Assembly: GCF_051857475.1 (NCBI RefSeq)
Contig: NZ_JBPZGZ010000003.1
Span: 434,001-498,000, forward strand
Direction: 5' to 3'
Origin: Pelomonas sp051857475
GTDB lineage: Bacteria; Pseudomonadota; Gammaproteobacteria; Burkholderiales; Burkholderiaceae_C
Length of the DNA: 64,000 bases
Made by a program: the position numbers and the translations under genes
The notes under the pieces: generated by a model
Database searches by the model: none
Told to the model about the DNA's origin: nothing
The model's input: only the letters and a program-made list of their open reading frames with translations
In this document: piece after piece, positions 8,648 through 22,175 of the stretch
Numbering within the stretch: position 1 is the first letter of the stretch
How the letters are laid out: each line of letters begins with the position of its first letter

Positions 8648-9168
8648 AGCGCTTGCTGATTCCTCTTGTGGTGGTGCTGCCGTTGGCGGGCTGCGGCAGT
8701 GACATGGACGAAATTCGCCAATGGATGGAGCAGGAGCGCAAGGAGGCCAAAACCACGGTCACGCCGTTGGTGCCTCCCAAGAAGTTTTTGCCCCAGCCCT
8801 ATGAATCGGCTGCCGGCGTGGACCCTTTCAGTCCGCAGAAACTCAGCGTCGCGATCAAGCAGGAGGCTGCTCAGCCGAATTCCTTGCTGACGGCGGAAAT
8901 CAACCGCCGCAAGGAGCCGCTGGAGGCCTATCCGCTGGACAGTGTGGCCATGGTGGGCAGTGTCACGCGTGAGGGTCGGCGCTACGCGCTGCTCCGTGTC
9001 GACAGCCTGCTCTACCAAGTCAAGAGTGGTGACTACCTCGGCCAGAACTTTGGCCGCATCACCAAGATCAGCGAAACCGAAATCACTTTGCGAGAAGTCG
9101 TCCAGGACGCTGCGGGCGAGTGGATCGAGCGCACCAGTACCCTCCAGCTACAGGAGAAGGGACGATGA
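8644..9168 (+). CDS. pilP: type IV pilus lipoprotein PilP
   Basis: A 174-residue lipoprotein. The signal peptide MKRLLIPLVVVLPLAGC ends in a lipobox with Cys17. An extended, flexible stretch follows, then a small beta-domain with GDYLGQNFGRITKISETEI, the fold that docks on the secretin N0 region. PilP joins the PilNO dimer to the outer-membrane secretin PilQ. Its stop overlaps the pilQ ATG (ATGA at 9165-9168). Confidence 0.95.
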   Translation: MKRLLIPLVVVLPLAGCGSDMDEIRQWMEQERKEAKTTVTPLVPPKKFLPQPYESAAGVDPFSPQKLSVAIKQEAAQPNSLLTAEINRRKEPLEAYPLDSVAMVGSVTREGRRYALLRVDSLLYQVKSGDYLGQNFGRITKISETEITLREVVQDAAGEWIERTSTLQLQEKGR

Positions 9169-11396
9169 ACAGGACAATGCAGGAGAGCAAGTCGATGTGC
9201 CGTGGCTGGTTGCTGGGAGTCGCGTTCACGCTGCTGGCAGTGCCAGCGGCCTGGGCGCAAACGCAGATACGCGCAATCAACACCAGCCAGCAGGCCGGGG
9301 TGGATGTGGTGCGTCTCGAACTGAGTGAACCCTTGGCGGCAGTGCCGACAGGTTTCACCATTCAGACGCCGCCGCGCATCGCCATCGATCTGCCGGGCGT
9401 CGTGAACGCCATGGGTCGCAACCAGGTCGACATCAACCAGGGCAATCTGCGTTCGGCCAACGTGGCCCAGGCGGGTGAGCGTTCCCGGGTCGTGCTGAAC
9501 CTTCGCCACGCTTCGGGCTATACCGCCAAGCTGGAAGGCAATGCGCTGGTTCTGGTCCTGGAGGGCGCACAGCCCACCGTGGCGCAGACGCAGGCACCCA
9601 ACGAGCCCGTTCATTTCGCCCAGAGCCTGAACGCTGCGCCTCAGCCCTTGCGCGATATCGACTTCCGCCGCGGTGCTGACGATGCCGGCCGCGTCATCGT
9701 CAATCTGCCGAGCAATCAGGTGGGTGTCGATATCCAGCAGCAGGGCCAGAGCCTGGTCGTCGAATTCCTTCGTTCCAGCCTGCCCGAGAACCTGAGGCGC
9801 AAGATCGACGTCGTCGATTTCGGCACGCCGGTGCAGACGGTCTCGACCATTCAGGTGGGCGACCGCGTCCGCATGGTTGTCGAGCCCAAGGGCAACTGGG
9901 AGCACAGCGCCTATCAGAGCGACAACCAGTTCGTGCTGGAAGTGAGGCCGCAGAAGGTCGACCCGAACAAGCTGACCCAAGGTCCTGGCTACGCCGGCGA
10001 CAAGCTGTCGCTGAACTTCCAGAACATCGAAGTGCGCGCGCTGCTTCAGGTCATCGCCGACTTCACGAATTTCAACGTCGTGACCAGCGACACGGTGACC
10101 GGCAGCGTCACGCTGCGCCTGAAGGATGTGCCCTGGGATCAGGCCCTGGACATCATCATGCAGGCCAAGGGTCTGGGGCTGAGGAAGTCCGGCAATGTGC
10201 TGTGGATCGCGCCCAAGGAAGAGCTTGCGACCAAGGAAAAGCTCGACTTGCAGGCCAAGGCGGACATTGCCCAACTGGAGCCGCTGCGCACACAGTCATT
10301 CCAGCTGAACTACGTGAAGGCCCAGGATATCGCTGGCGGGTTGACCGGTCAGGGCATTGCCAACAGCGGGAGCGGCGGTGGAAGCGGCGGTGCTAGTGGC
10401 GGCAGCGGTGCCGGAACCGGTACTCGCATCCTGTCGGCACGCGGCAGCGTCATCTTCGAGCCGCGCACCAACCAGCTCTTCGTGTCCGACGTGCCGAGCA
10501 AGCTCGAAGAAATTCAGAGCATGATCGCCAAGATCGACATTCCGGTGCGCCAGGTGCTGATTGAGGCCCGGATCGTGGAGGCCAATGACCGCTTCGGACG
10601 GGCCTTGGGTGTCAAGCTGGGTGCCAACGATCTGCGCGGTCAGCAGGGCGGCATTCCGGGTTACAGCGTGGGTGGCAACAACTACGTCACCTTCGGCAGC
10701 AACTACAACGGCGTCACCTACCAGACCAACCAGCCTGGGTCCTCGGCGCCCTCCAATGCTGCCAATCCCGGCGCTTACAACAACTCGAACTTCGTCAACC
10801 TTGGCGCCAATGTGTCGTCCGACAGCTTTGCCGGCGCAATCGCCCAGACGTTTGCAGTGTCGTTGTTCAGCGCCACGGCGAATCGTTTCCTGAATCTGGA
10901 GCTGTCGGCACTCGAATCCGACGGCAAGGGCAAGATCGTGTCCAGCCCCCGCGTCATCACGGCCGACCAGGTCAAGGCCCTGATCGAGCAGGGTGAGGAA
11001 CTGCCCTACCAGGTCGCCACGGCTAGCGGTGCCACATCGGTGCAGTTCCGCAAGGCCAACCTCAAGCTGGAGGTCACGCCGCAGATCACGCCCGAAGGCA
11101 GCGTCATTCTGAACGTGGACGTCAACAAGGACAGCCGCGGCACACTGACGCCTCAGGGTTACGCCATCAACACCAAGCATGTTCAGACCCAGGTGCTGGT
11201 GGAGAACGGCGGTACCGTCGTCATCGGTGGTATCTACACCCAAGACGAAGGCGAGACGATCAACAAGGTGCCGCTGCTTGGCGACGTGCCTGTGTTGGGC
11301 AATCTGTTCAAGAACAAGACGCGCACGACGGCGAAAACCGAATTGCTGATCTTCCTGACGCCCAAGGTTGTCAGCGAACGGCAATCGGTCCGCTGA
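9165..11396 (+). CDS. pilQ: type IV pilus secretin PilQ
   Basis: A 743-residue outer-membrane secretin through which the pilus passes. A signal peptide ends at AAWAQ. Two AMIN domains follow (about residues 35-125 and 160-265), which bind peptidoglycan. Next is an STN/N0 domain starting YAGDKLSLNFQNIEVRALLQ and an N1 domain interrupted by a Gly/Ser-rich loop (GSGGGSGGASGGSG). The C-terminal secretin domain ends with VPLLGDVPVLGNLFK. ATG 9165 is preferred over an in-frame GTG at 9120 because it overlaps the pilP stop and directly precedes the signal peptide. Confidence 0.96.
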   Translation: MNRTMQESKSMCRGWLLGVAFTLLAVPAAWAQTQIRAINTSQQAGVDVVRLELSEPLAAVPTGFTIQTPPRIAIDLPGVVNAMGRNQVDINQGNLRSANVAQAGERSRVVLNLRHASGYTAKLEGNALVLVLEGAQPTVAQTQAPNEPVHFAQSLNAAPQPLRDIDFRRGADDAGRVIVNLPSNQVGVDIQQQGQSLVVEFLRSSLPENLRRKIDVVDFGTPVQTVSTIQVGDRVRMVVEPKGNWEHSAYQSDNQFVLEVRPQKVDPNKLTQGPGYAGDKLSLNFQNIEVRALLQVIADFTNFNVVTSDTVTGSVTLRLKDVPWDQALDIIMQAKGLGLRKSGNVLWIAPKEELATKEKLDLQAKADIAQLEPLRTQSFQLNYVKAQDIAGGLTGQGIANSGSGGGSGGASGGSGAGTGTRILSARGSVIFEPRTNQLFVSDVPSKLEEIQSMIAKIDIPVRQVLIEARIVEANDRFGRALGVKLGANDLRGQQGGIPGYSVGGNNYVTFGSNYNGVTYQTNQPGSSAPSNAANPGAYNNSNFVNLGANVSSDSFAGAIAQTFAVSLFSATANRFLNLELSALESDGKGKIVSSPRVITADQVKALIEQGEELPYQVATASGATSVQFRKANLKLEVTPQITPEGSVILNVDVNKDSRGTLTPQGYAINTKHVQTQVLVENGGTVVIGGIYTQDEGETINKVPLLGDVPVLGNLFKNKTRTTAKTELLIFLTPKVVSERQSVR

Positions 11397-11454
11397 GGAT
11401 TCCTGAATTGACGATGTGTCCGGCTGGTTTGGCTGCACACGGGAGTGACCAGAG

Positions 11455-13617
11455 ATGTTGAAGTTTGATATTTGGCGCAGCAGTGCCATCCGTACGCTGT
11501 TGGGAGCCGCGCTCCTCGCTGCTCTCACCGCCTGTGGCGGCGGTGGCAGTGGATCGGCGGGCACTCCTGTCGTCGGCCCCGATACGGGGGCGTCCAGCCC
11601 CTCGAGTGCGGCCAGCGCGGCAGACCTGGTGGTCGTGCTGAGCAAGTCGACCATGACGAATTCGGGCACCGACTCGATCACGGCAACGGTCACCACCATC
11701 GACGCCAACCGTGCGACCGTGGGCAACATCCCGGTCACCGTTGCTGCCAATGCCGGCGCAGTCGTGACGGCGAGTGCAACGGCGACAGACGCGAAGGGCG
11801 TGCTGACGGCCACCGTCACGCAGGGTTCGGACACGTCCGTCCGGCCGGTGACCCTCACCGTCACGTCGGGCGCGCTGACGCGGGCCGTCACGTTCAACGT
11901 TGTCCAGAACACGACGTCGACCAATCCGCAGGCCAATGACCTGACGCTGACGCTGAGTGCCACCAACATCGACAACTCGGGCAGCAGGACGGTTGTCGCG
12001 ACGGCAACGGCGGTCGACAGCAACCGGAGCGCGCTGTCCGGCATCCCCGTTCAACTGGCGGTGACCGATACCAGCGCCTTCATCGTGACGCCAACGACCC
12101 AGACCGACAACAACGGTCAGGTCACGGGTACGGTCAGCATCGGACAAGACCGGTCGAATCGCACCGTCACCGTGGTTGCCACCAGCGGTACGCTGACCCG
12201 CACAGCGGCCTTCCAGATCACTGGTGCGCGCTTCGCGCAGGCGAGCCCGGTGCCGGCGGTGGCTGCCCCGGGCAGCACGGGCAACAAGGTTCAGTACAAA
12301 CTTGCGGACGTCAACAGCAACCCGATGGTCGGCGTGCCGATCAGTGTTTCGGGCAATGGCGTGGCCAGCGCGACGGGCAAGACCGATCTGAACGGCGGCT
12401 ACGACTTCACCTATACCGCACCGAACGCGCCAGGCACGAGCCTGGCCATCACGGCGGTGGCCGGTGGACTTACCTCGACGGTGACGGTGCCGATCTCGGG
12501 CGGCGGCAGCACGGGCGTGCCCAATTCTGCGACCCCGGTGTCCAAGACGCTGAACCTGTCCGCCGATGTGGTAACCGTGAACACGGGCACCACCAGCAAC
12601 CAGGTGACCGTCAATGCCTTCTTCCGGGACAGCGCCAACGCGCCGGTTCCCAATGTGCGCGTGCTGTTTGGCGTCACGGGCGACAACAACACCGGTGTCG
12701 TGGGCTCGGGCAACAACACGGTGCTGTCGGACGCTTCGGGAGCAGCTTCGACCACTTATTCCCCGGGCGCCGTCAGCAGCCCCACCAACGGTGTGACCGT
12801 GCAGGCCTGCTGGAAGACCAGCGATTTCGCCGTAAGTGACACGGCGGCAAACTGCGCAGCAGCGGGCGGCACGTTGATGACGACCACCCTCACCATCGTT
12901 GCGAACCCTGTCTCCATCTCCATTGGTACGGACAACACCATTTCCAGCGGCAGCTCCGGCTTGACCTATATCAAGCGGTATGTGGTGCTGGTCGTGGACT
13001 CCGCGGGCAACCCGAAGTCCGATGTGCAGATCACGCCTTCGCTAGACCTGGGTGGCTTCGGCAAGGGCAAGTGGGGGTTTGATAGCCTCAAGAAGGCGTG
13101 GTTCCGTGACAGCACGGTGCTGGTGACAAATCCTGTGACGAATGCCATCGTGAACAGCACGACGCTGCTGGCCACTTGCCCGAATGAAGACCTGAACCGC
13201 AACGGCGTCATCGATACCGGTGAGGATGTCAACGGCAACAAGCAACTGGATCCGCGCAAATCCGACGTCGCCATCGCCCTGACGGGTTCGACGAAGACGA
13301 ATGCCAATGGCGTGGCCATTCTTCAACTCGAGTACCCGCAAAGCCTGGCAAGCTGGGTCCGGTACAAGATCACCGTGACAGCTGCTGGCGTCCTGAGTCC
13401 CCCAGCCTACTATCCGCTAGGCGTCCCAGTGAGCTTGCCCTCGAGGGCTGTGGACGGTTTCAGCCAGGCAACGTTTGCGGCCGACGTTGAGTCCTATCTG
13501 AGCACCTATCTCTGGCTGCCTGTGGCGGCGGATGTGCTGGCAAGCGAGTCGCCTTCGCCGGCCTTTGTCACCAGCCCTTATGGCGGGCTATCAGCCGACT
13601 GCAAAAAGGTCAACTGA
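11455..13617 (+). CDS. lipoprotein with tandem bacterial Ig-like (Big_1) domains and paired EF-hand-like loops
   Basis: A 720-residue predicted lipoprotein. The signal peptide ends LAALTAC with Cys27, then a Gly/Ser linker. At least four Ig-like modules follow (about residues 57-150, 161-257, 262-348 and 363-488). The first two are clearly duplicated: NSGTDSITATVTTIDANRA against NSGSRTVVATATAVDSNRS. Such intimin/invasin-type domains act in adhesion or as spacers on cell-surface proteins. Residues 579-599 hold two consecutive calcium-loop motifs (DLNRNGVIDTGE, then DVNGNKQLD). It lies 58 bases after pilQ and ends 1 base before the chosen aroK start, so it is probably in the pil-aro transcript. 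Role unknown; a surface or pilus-linked adhesin is an inference. Confidence 0.8.
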   Translation: MLKFDIWRSSAIRTLLGAALLAALTACGGGGSGSAGTPVVGPDTGASSPSSAASAADLVVVLSKSTMTNSGTDSITATVTTIDANRATVGNIPVTVAANAGAVVTASATATDAKGVLTATVTQGSDTSVRPVTLTVTSGALTRAVTFNVVQNTTSTNPQANDLTLTLSATNIDNSGSRTVVATATAVDSNRSALSGIPVQLAVTDTSAFIVTPTTQTDNNGQVTGTVSIGQDRSNRTVTVVATSGTLTRTAAFQITGARFAQASPVPAVAAPGSTGNKVQYKLADVNSNPMVGVPISVSGNGVASATGKTDLNGGYDFTYTAPNAPGTSLAITAVAGGLTSTVTVPISGGGSTGVPNSATPVSKTLNLSADVVTVNTGTTSNQVTVNAFFRDSANAPVPNVRVLFGVTGDNNTGVVGSGNNTVLSDASGAASTTYSPGAVSSPTNGVTVQACWKTSDFAVSDTAANCAAAGGTLMTTTLTIVANPVSISIGTDNTISSGSSGLTYIKRYVVLVVDSAGNPKSDVQITPSLDLGGFGKGKWGFDSLKKAWFRDSTVLVTNPVTNAIVNSTTLLATCPNEDLNRNGVIDTGEDVNGNKQLDPRKSDVAIALTGSTKTNANGVAILQLEYPQSLASWVRYKITVTAAGVLSPPAYYPLGVPVSLPSRAVDGFSQATFAADVESYLSTYLWLPVAADVLASESPSPAFVTSPYGGLSADCKKVN

Positions 13618-13618
13618 G

Positions 13619-14176
13619 GTGTTCGCCTTGGTGGGCATGCCCGGCGGTGGCAAGTCCACCGTCGGAAAACAACTGGCACGCCAAATTGGCGTGCCTTTTG
13701 TCGATTCGGACCATGAAATCGAGCAGCGCATCGGCGGCAGCATCAAGCAGTTCTTCGAGCGCCACGGCGAAGACGCCTTCCGCGACCTCGAGACCGAAGT
13801 CATTGCCGAACTGATTGCACGTGCCGGCGAATGCGTGATGGCGACCGGAGGCGGGGCCGTGCTGCGGGAGCGCAATCGCGAACTGCTGCATGGCGGCGCG
13901 ACGGTGCTCTATCTGCGCTCGACGCCCGAAGACCTGTTCCGTCGCCTGCGCCATGACACCACGCGGCCCCTGCTGCAGGTGCGCGACCCCCTGGCCAAGT
14001 TGCGCGAGCTGCACCAGCAGCGCGACCCCCTCTACCGCCGCTGCGCCCACTATGTGTTGGAGAGCGCTCGCCCCTCGGTGCACGCCCTGGTCAACATGGC
14101 GCTGATGCAACTGGAACTGGCGGGCCTGCTCGACCCGGCGCGCGTGGCCGCGACCGTCGGCGCCGAGCCGCTTTGA
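13619..14176 (+). CDS. aroK: shikimate kinase
   Basis: A 185-residue cytosolic enzyme phosphorylating shikimate in aromatic amino acid synthesis. P-loop GMPGGGKSTVGKQ, shikimate-binding DSDHEIEQRIGGSI and the Gly-Gly-Gly loop ATGGGAVLRE are present, as is the lid arginine region STPEDLFRRLRHD. I chose GTG 13619, preceded by AAAAAGG about 10 bases upstream. ATG 13580 is the alternative; it would add 13 residues and overlap the upstream gene. aroKB directly downstream of the pil operon is a common proteobacterial order. Confidence 0.92.
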   Translation: MFALVGMPGGGKSTVGKQLARQIGVPFVDSDHEIEQRIGGSIKQFFERHGEDAFRDLETEVIAELIARAGECVMATGGGAVLRERNRELLHGGATVLYLRSTPEDLFRRLRHDTTRPLLQVRDPLAKLRELHQQRDPLYRRCAHYVLESARPSVHALVNMALMQLELAGLLDPARVAATVGAEPL

Positions 14177-14233
14177 TGCCGGCTTGACGGGAAGCAGAGG
14201 GCGGCCGGCAAGGCGGCTCTTACACTTGGCCGC

Positions 14234-15328
14234 ATGCCTGCCACCGATACCGTCCGCATCCAGCTTCCCGACGACCGCGACTACGAGATCCGCATCGGAT
14301 CGGGCCTGCTGGACGAGGCCGGCAGCTGGCAGCAATTGCCCAAGGCCTCGACGGCCGTCATCGTCAGCAACGAGACGGTGGCGCCTCTTTATGCGTCCCG
14401 GTTGCGCGAGCGCCTGCTGGCTGTCTACAAGCGCGTCGATGTCGTCGTGCTGCCCGATGGCGAGCAACACAAGGATTGGGCCAGCCTGAACCGCATCTGC
14501 GACCACTTGCTGGGCGAGGCGCTGGACCGCAAGACCGTGTTGTTTGCGCTGGGTGGTGGCGTCATCGGTGACATGACCGGTTTCGCGGCGGCCATCTATA
14601 TGCGTGGCGTGCCCTTTGTGCAGGTGCCGACCACGCTGCTGGCCCAGGTCGACTCGTCGGTGGGGGGCAAGACCGCCATCAACCATCCTTTGGGCAAGAA
14701 CATGCTCGGCGCCTTCTACCAGCCCGAGCGTGTCATCGCCGACCTCGACACCCTGGACAGCCTGCCCGACCGGGAACTGCGTGCCGGACTGGCCGAGGTC
14801 ATCAAATACGGCCCGATCGCGGATGCCGGCTTCCTGTGCTGGATCGAGGACAACCTCGATGCGCTGCTGGCCCGCGACAAGGCCGTGCTGGGGTACGCCG
14901 TGCGGCGCAGCTGCGAGATCAAGGCCGACGTGGTCGGCCAGGACGAACGTGAGCGGGGCCTGCGTGCCATCCTGAATTTCGGCCACACCATCGGCCATGC
15001 CATCGAGGCCGGCATGGGCTATGGCGCGTGGTTGCACGGCGAGGCTGTCGGCTGCGGCATGGTGCTGGCGGCGGACCTGTCGCAGCGCATGGGCTTGATG
15101 CCCGCCGGCTTCGTCGAACGCCTGCGCCAACTCGTCGAGAGGACAGGGCTGCCGGTGCAACCGCCCAAGCTCGGTGCGGAACGCTATCTGTCGCTGATGC
15201 GCGTAGACAAGAAGGCCGAGGCCGGTGAGATCCGCTTTGTGCTCATCGAGGCGCTGGGCCGGGCAGGGCTGCACTCCGTGCCCGATGCGCGCATCGTCGA
15301 GACGTTGGCCGCCCACGGAGCGGCCTGA
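14234..15328 (+). CDS. aroB: 3-dehydroquinate synthase
   Basis: A 364-residue NAD- and metal-dependent enzyme that closes DAHP to 3-dehydroquinate. The NAD-binding GGGVIGDMTGFAA, substrate loop PTTLLAQVDSSVGGKTAINH and metal ligand region NFGHTIGHAIE are all intact. It follows aroK by 57 bases. Its TGA shares its final A with the ATG of the next gene (TGATG), so the phosphohydrolase gene is probably co-translated. Confidence 0.96.
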   Translation: MPATDTVRIQLPDDRDYEIRIGSGLLDEAGSWQQLPKASTAVIVSNETVAPLYASRLRERLLAVYKRVDVVVLPDGEQHKDWASLNRICDHLLGEALDRKTVLFALGGGVIGDMTGFAAAIYMRGVPFVQVPTTLLAQVDSSVGGKTAINHPLGKNMLGAFYQPERVIADLDTLDSLPDRELRAGLAEVIKYGPIADAGFLCWIEDNLDALLARDKAVLGYAVRRSCEIKADVVGQDERERGLRAILNFGHTIGHAIEAGMGYGAWLHGEAVGCGMVLAADLSQRMGLMPAGFVERLRQLVERTGLPVQPPKLGAERYLSLMRVDKKAEAGEIRFVLIEALGRAGLHSVPDARIVETLAAHGAA

Positions 15329-16464
15329 TGGCGGCAGCGCGCCCAGCCTACGCCGCTGACCCGGCGCGCAGCCGCGGCCGTCGCCTTCCCGAGCCGGCTG
15401 CGCCAACGCGCAGTGAGTTCCAGCGCGACCGCGACCGCATCATCCACAGCACGGCCTTCCGGCGCCTGGTCTACAAGACCCAGGTGTTTCTCAACCACGA
15501 GGGTGATCTGTTCCGTACGCGGCTGACGCATTCGCTGGAGGTCGCGCAGCTGGGGCGTTCGATCGCGCGCAGCCTGGGCCTGGACGAAGACCTGGTCGAG
15601 GCCGTCGCCCTCGCCCACGACCTCGGGCATACGCCCTTCGGCCACGCCGGGCAGGACGTGCTGGACGAATGCATGAAAGGCCACGGCGGCTTCGAGCACA
15701 ACCTGCAGTCGCTGCGTGTGGTCGATCGCCTGGAGCAGCGCTACCCGGACTTTGACGGCCTCAACCTCTGCTTCGAGACGCGTGAGGGCATCCTCAAGCA
15801 CTGCTCGCGCCGCAATGCCGAACTCATAGAAGCGGATGAGCCGGGCGGCATCGCGACACGCTTCCTGCATGGCGGACAGACCAGCCTCGAGGCCCAGCTC
15901 TGCAATTTGGCCGACGAGGTGGCCTACAACGCTCACGATGTCGATGACGGCGTGCGTTCGGGCCTGATCGAACTGGAGCAACTGCTGGAGGTCGAGCTGG
16001 TGCGCGAGCACTGGCGGGCATCGTTGGACGCCCATCCCGGCCTGGCCGGCAAGCGCCTGCTGTTCGAGACCATCCGTCGCATGCTGTCGGCCCAGGTCTA
16101 CGACATCATCGATGCGACGCGGGCGGCGCTTGCCGAAGCGTCACCGGCCGACGTCGAGGCCGTGCGCCGGTCCGACAAGCCCTTGCTGCGTTTCAGTGCC
16201 GAGATGCGCGTCAAGAGCACGGCGCTGAAGCGCTTCCTGTTCGCCAATCTCTACCGGCATCCCCAGGTCCAGTCCACGCGCGGCCGTGCCGAGCAGGTCT
16301 TGCGCGACCTCTTCGCGGCCTATTCGTCGGACCCGGCGCAAATGCCGGCCGATTTCGCCGAGCGCGGCGACCCCGAGCGCGCCTGTACCGACTACATCGC
16401 GGGCATGACCGACCGGTTTGCCATCCGCGAGCACCTGAGATTGACGGGCAAAAGCCTTTTCTAG
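15328..16464 (+). CDS. dgt: deoxyguanosinetriphosphate triphosphohydrolase-like HD protein
   Basis: A 378-residue HD-domain dNTPase (Dgt-like, type 2). The metal ligands are seen in THSLEV, the HD pair HDLGHTPFGHAG, and the later Asp in NLADEVAYNAHD. Members hydrolyse dNTPs to nucleosides and triphosphate, controlling nucleotide pools. Linkage aroB-dgt-gltB is common in Burkholderiales. The N-terminus is rich in Ala and Arg and starts at the ATG overlapping the aroB stop. The stop lies just 9 bases before the left end of the transposase element. Confidence 0.93.
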   Translation: MAAARPAYAADPARSRGRRLPEPAAPTRSEFQRDRDRIIHSTAFRRLVYKTQVFLNHEGDLFRTRLTHSLEVAQLGRSIARSLGLDEDLVEAVALAHDLGHTPFGHAGQDVLDECMKGHGGFEHNLQSLRVVDRLEQRYPDFDGLNLCFETREGILKHCSRRNAELIEADEPGGIATRFLHGGQTSLEAQLCNLADEVAYNAHDVDDGVRSGLIELEQLLEVELVREHWRASLDAHPGLAGKRLLFETIRRMLSAQVYDIIDATRAALAEASPADVEAVRRSDKPLLRFSAEMRVKSTALKRFLFANLYRHPQVQSTRGRAEQVLRDLFAAYSSDPAQMPADFAERGDPERACTDYIAGMTDRFAIREHLRLTGKSLF

Positions 16465-16473
16465 CGCTCGATC

Positions 16474-16498
16474 ATTAAATTGGGGTCGGAGTCGATTA
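16474..16498 (+). repeat. left inverted end of RAYT element
   Basis: 25 bases starting ATTAAATTGGGGTCGGAGTC. It is the reverse complement of 17314-17338 except at three positions (9, 15, 21), where this copy has G and the other A. It begins 9 bases after the dgt stop and ends 47 bases before the transposase ATG. Confidence 0.8.
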
Positions 16499-16545
16499 TC
16501 CTGGGCGCTTCTCTTTAAAGCCGCAGTGCCGACAGGGAGTCTCCC

Positions 16546-17271
16546 ATGGCCCGTCTTCCGCGACTGATCCTGCCGGGTCAGCCCCACCACGTCATCCTGC
16601 GCGGCAACAACCGCCAGGCCATCTTCTTCAGCGATCACGACCGCCAGCACATGCTGGCGACGCTGGGCGAGGTCGCGGCGCTGTACAGAGTCTCCATCCA
16701 TGCCTATGTGCTGATGGACAACCATCTGCATCTGCTGCTGACGCCTCCCGAAGCCGACGCGCTCAGCCGCATGATGCAGGCGCTGGGGCGGCGCTACGTG
16801 GCGTGGTTCAACGTTCGTCATCACCGCAGCGGCACTCTGTGGGAAGGGCGATTCCGCGCCGGCCTGATCGAGGGCGAGCGGCATCTGTTGGCCTGCATGC
16901 GCTATATCGAGCTGAATCCAGTCCGTGCCGGTTTGTGCCAGGAGGCTGCGCAATGGCCCTGGTCCAGTGCTGCCCACCATCTGGGGCGGACGCGCAGCCC
17001 CCTGGTGACGGAGCATGAGCTGTATTGGTCACTCGGAAACACGCCCTTCGAACGCGAACATGCCTACGCCGAGCTGATGGGGCAGGGCACCCCGGCTCTG
17101 GAGCAGGCGCAGTTCACCGAAGCCGTGTTGCGTGGGCGGCCTGTTGGTAGCGTGGCTTTCCTGGCGAATCTGGCTGACGTTCACCCAAAGGTTGCGGTAA
17201 AGCGGCCGCGCGGCCGCCCGCGCAAGGTGCCGCTCATGCCGCCGCCACCAAGTTCCACGTCGAGCGCATGA
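16546..17271 (+). CDS. REP-associated tyrosine (Y1/HUH) transposase with AT-hook-like tail
   Basis: A 241-residue single-strand transposase-like protein of the RAYT (Y1_Tnp) family. Start MARLPRLILPGQPHHVILRG is typical. The HUH metal-binding pair is His60-Leu-His62 in MDNHLHLLL, the likely catalytic Tyr is Tyr84 in RRYVAWFN, and SGTLWEGRFRAGLI and CMRYIELNPVRAGL are family signatures. Residues 219-227 read KRPRGRPRK, an AT-hook-like motif, followed by a Pro/Ser tail. GGGAGTC serves as Shine-Dalgarno. The frame is intact, so the protein may be active. RAYTs often mobilise short palindromic repeats elsewhere in the genome. Confidence 0.93.
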   Translation: MARLPRLILPGQPHHVILRGNNRQAIFFSDHDRQHMLATLGEVAALYRVSIHAYVLMDNHLHLLLTPPEADALSRMMQALGRRYVAWFNVRHHRSGTLWEGRFRAGLIEGERHLLACMRYIELNPVRAGLCQEAAQWPWSSAAHHLGRTRSPLVTEHELYWSLGNTPFEREHAYAELMGQGTPALEQAQFTEAVLRGRPVGSVAFLANLADVHPKVAVKRPRGRPRKVPLMPPPPSSTSSA

Positions 17272-17281
17272 CTGTGGCCCC

Positions 17282-17318
17282 AATTATTTGATTTTGAAGT
17301 CTTGGGAATTAAATAATT
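17282..17318. repeat. AT-rich imperfect hairpin at right end of RAYT element
   Basis: AATTATTTGAT at 17282-17292 pairs with ATTAAATAATT at 17308-17318 (10 of 11 positions), loop of 15 bases. The right arm overlaps the inner end of the inverted repeat, so the two structures are alternatives. Y1 transposases generally recognise such end hairpins; use here is inferred. Confidence 0.5.
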
Positions 17319-17338
17319 GACTCTGACCCTAATTTAAT
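17314..17338 (-). repeat. right inverted end of RAYT element
   Basis: 25 bases; on the minus strand it starts ATTAAATTAGGGTCAGAGTC, matching the left end at 22 of 25. It ends 62 bases upstream of the gltB ATG, leaving little room for a gltB promoter outside the element. Confidence 0.8.
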
Positions 17339-17400
17339 CAAGTTGCTGCATTTGCTGCACTGCATTAATCTCGCGCCCTGTTGTGTTCCAGGAGGGCGCC

Positions 17401-22164
<4,764 letters not shown>

Positions 22165-22175
22165 GGAGAGGAAGC

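Larger units (their letters stand above)
16474..17338 (+). mobile_element. RAYT-type element with 25-bp inverted ends
   Basis: The 865-base unit contains one Y1-type transposase gene flanked by AT-rich inverted repeats at 16474-16498 and 17314-17338. They match at 22 of 25 bases, and all three differences are G/A transitions. An inner hairpin near the right end (17282-17318) adds secondary structure, as is usual for ends recognised by HUH transposases. I see no target duplication, consistent with Y1 elements. It separates dgt from gltB. Confidence 0.75.

Noticed and set aside
10365..10434. Gly/Ser-rich run in pilQ considered as a frameshift or repeat expansion
   Set aside because: The reading frame is intact on both sides and such flexible linkers between secretin N domains are common.
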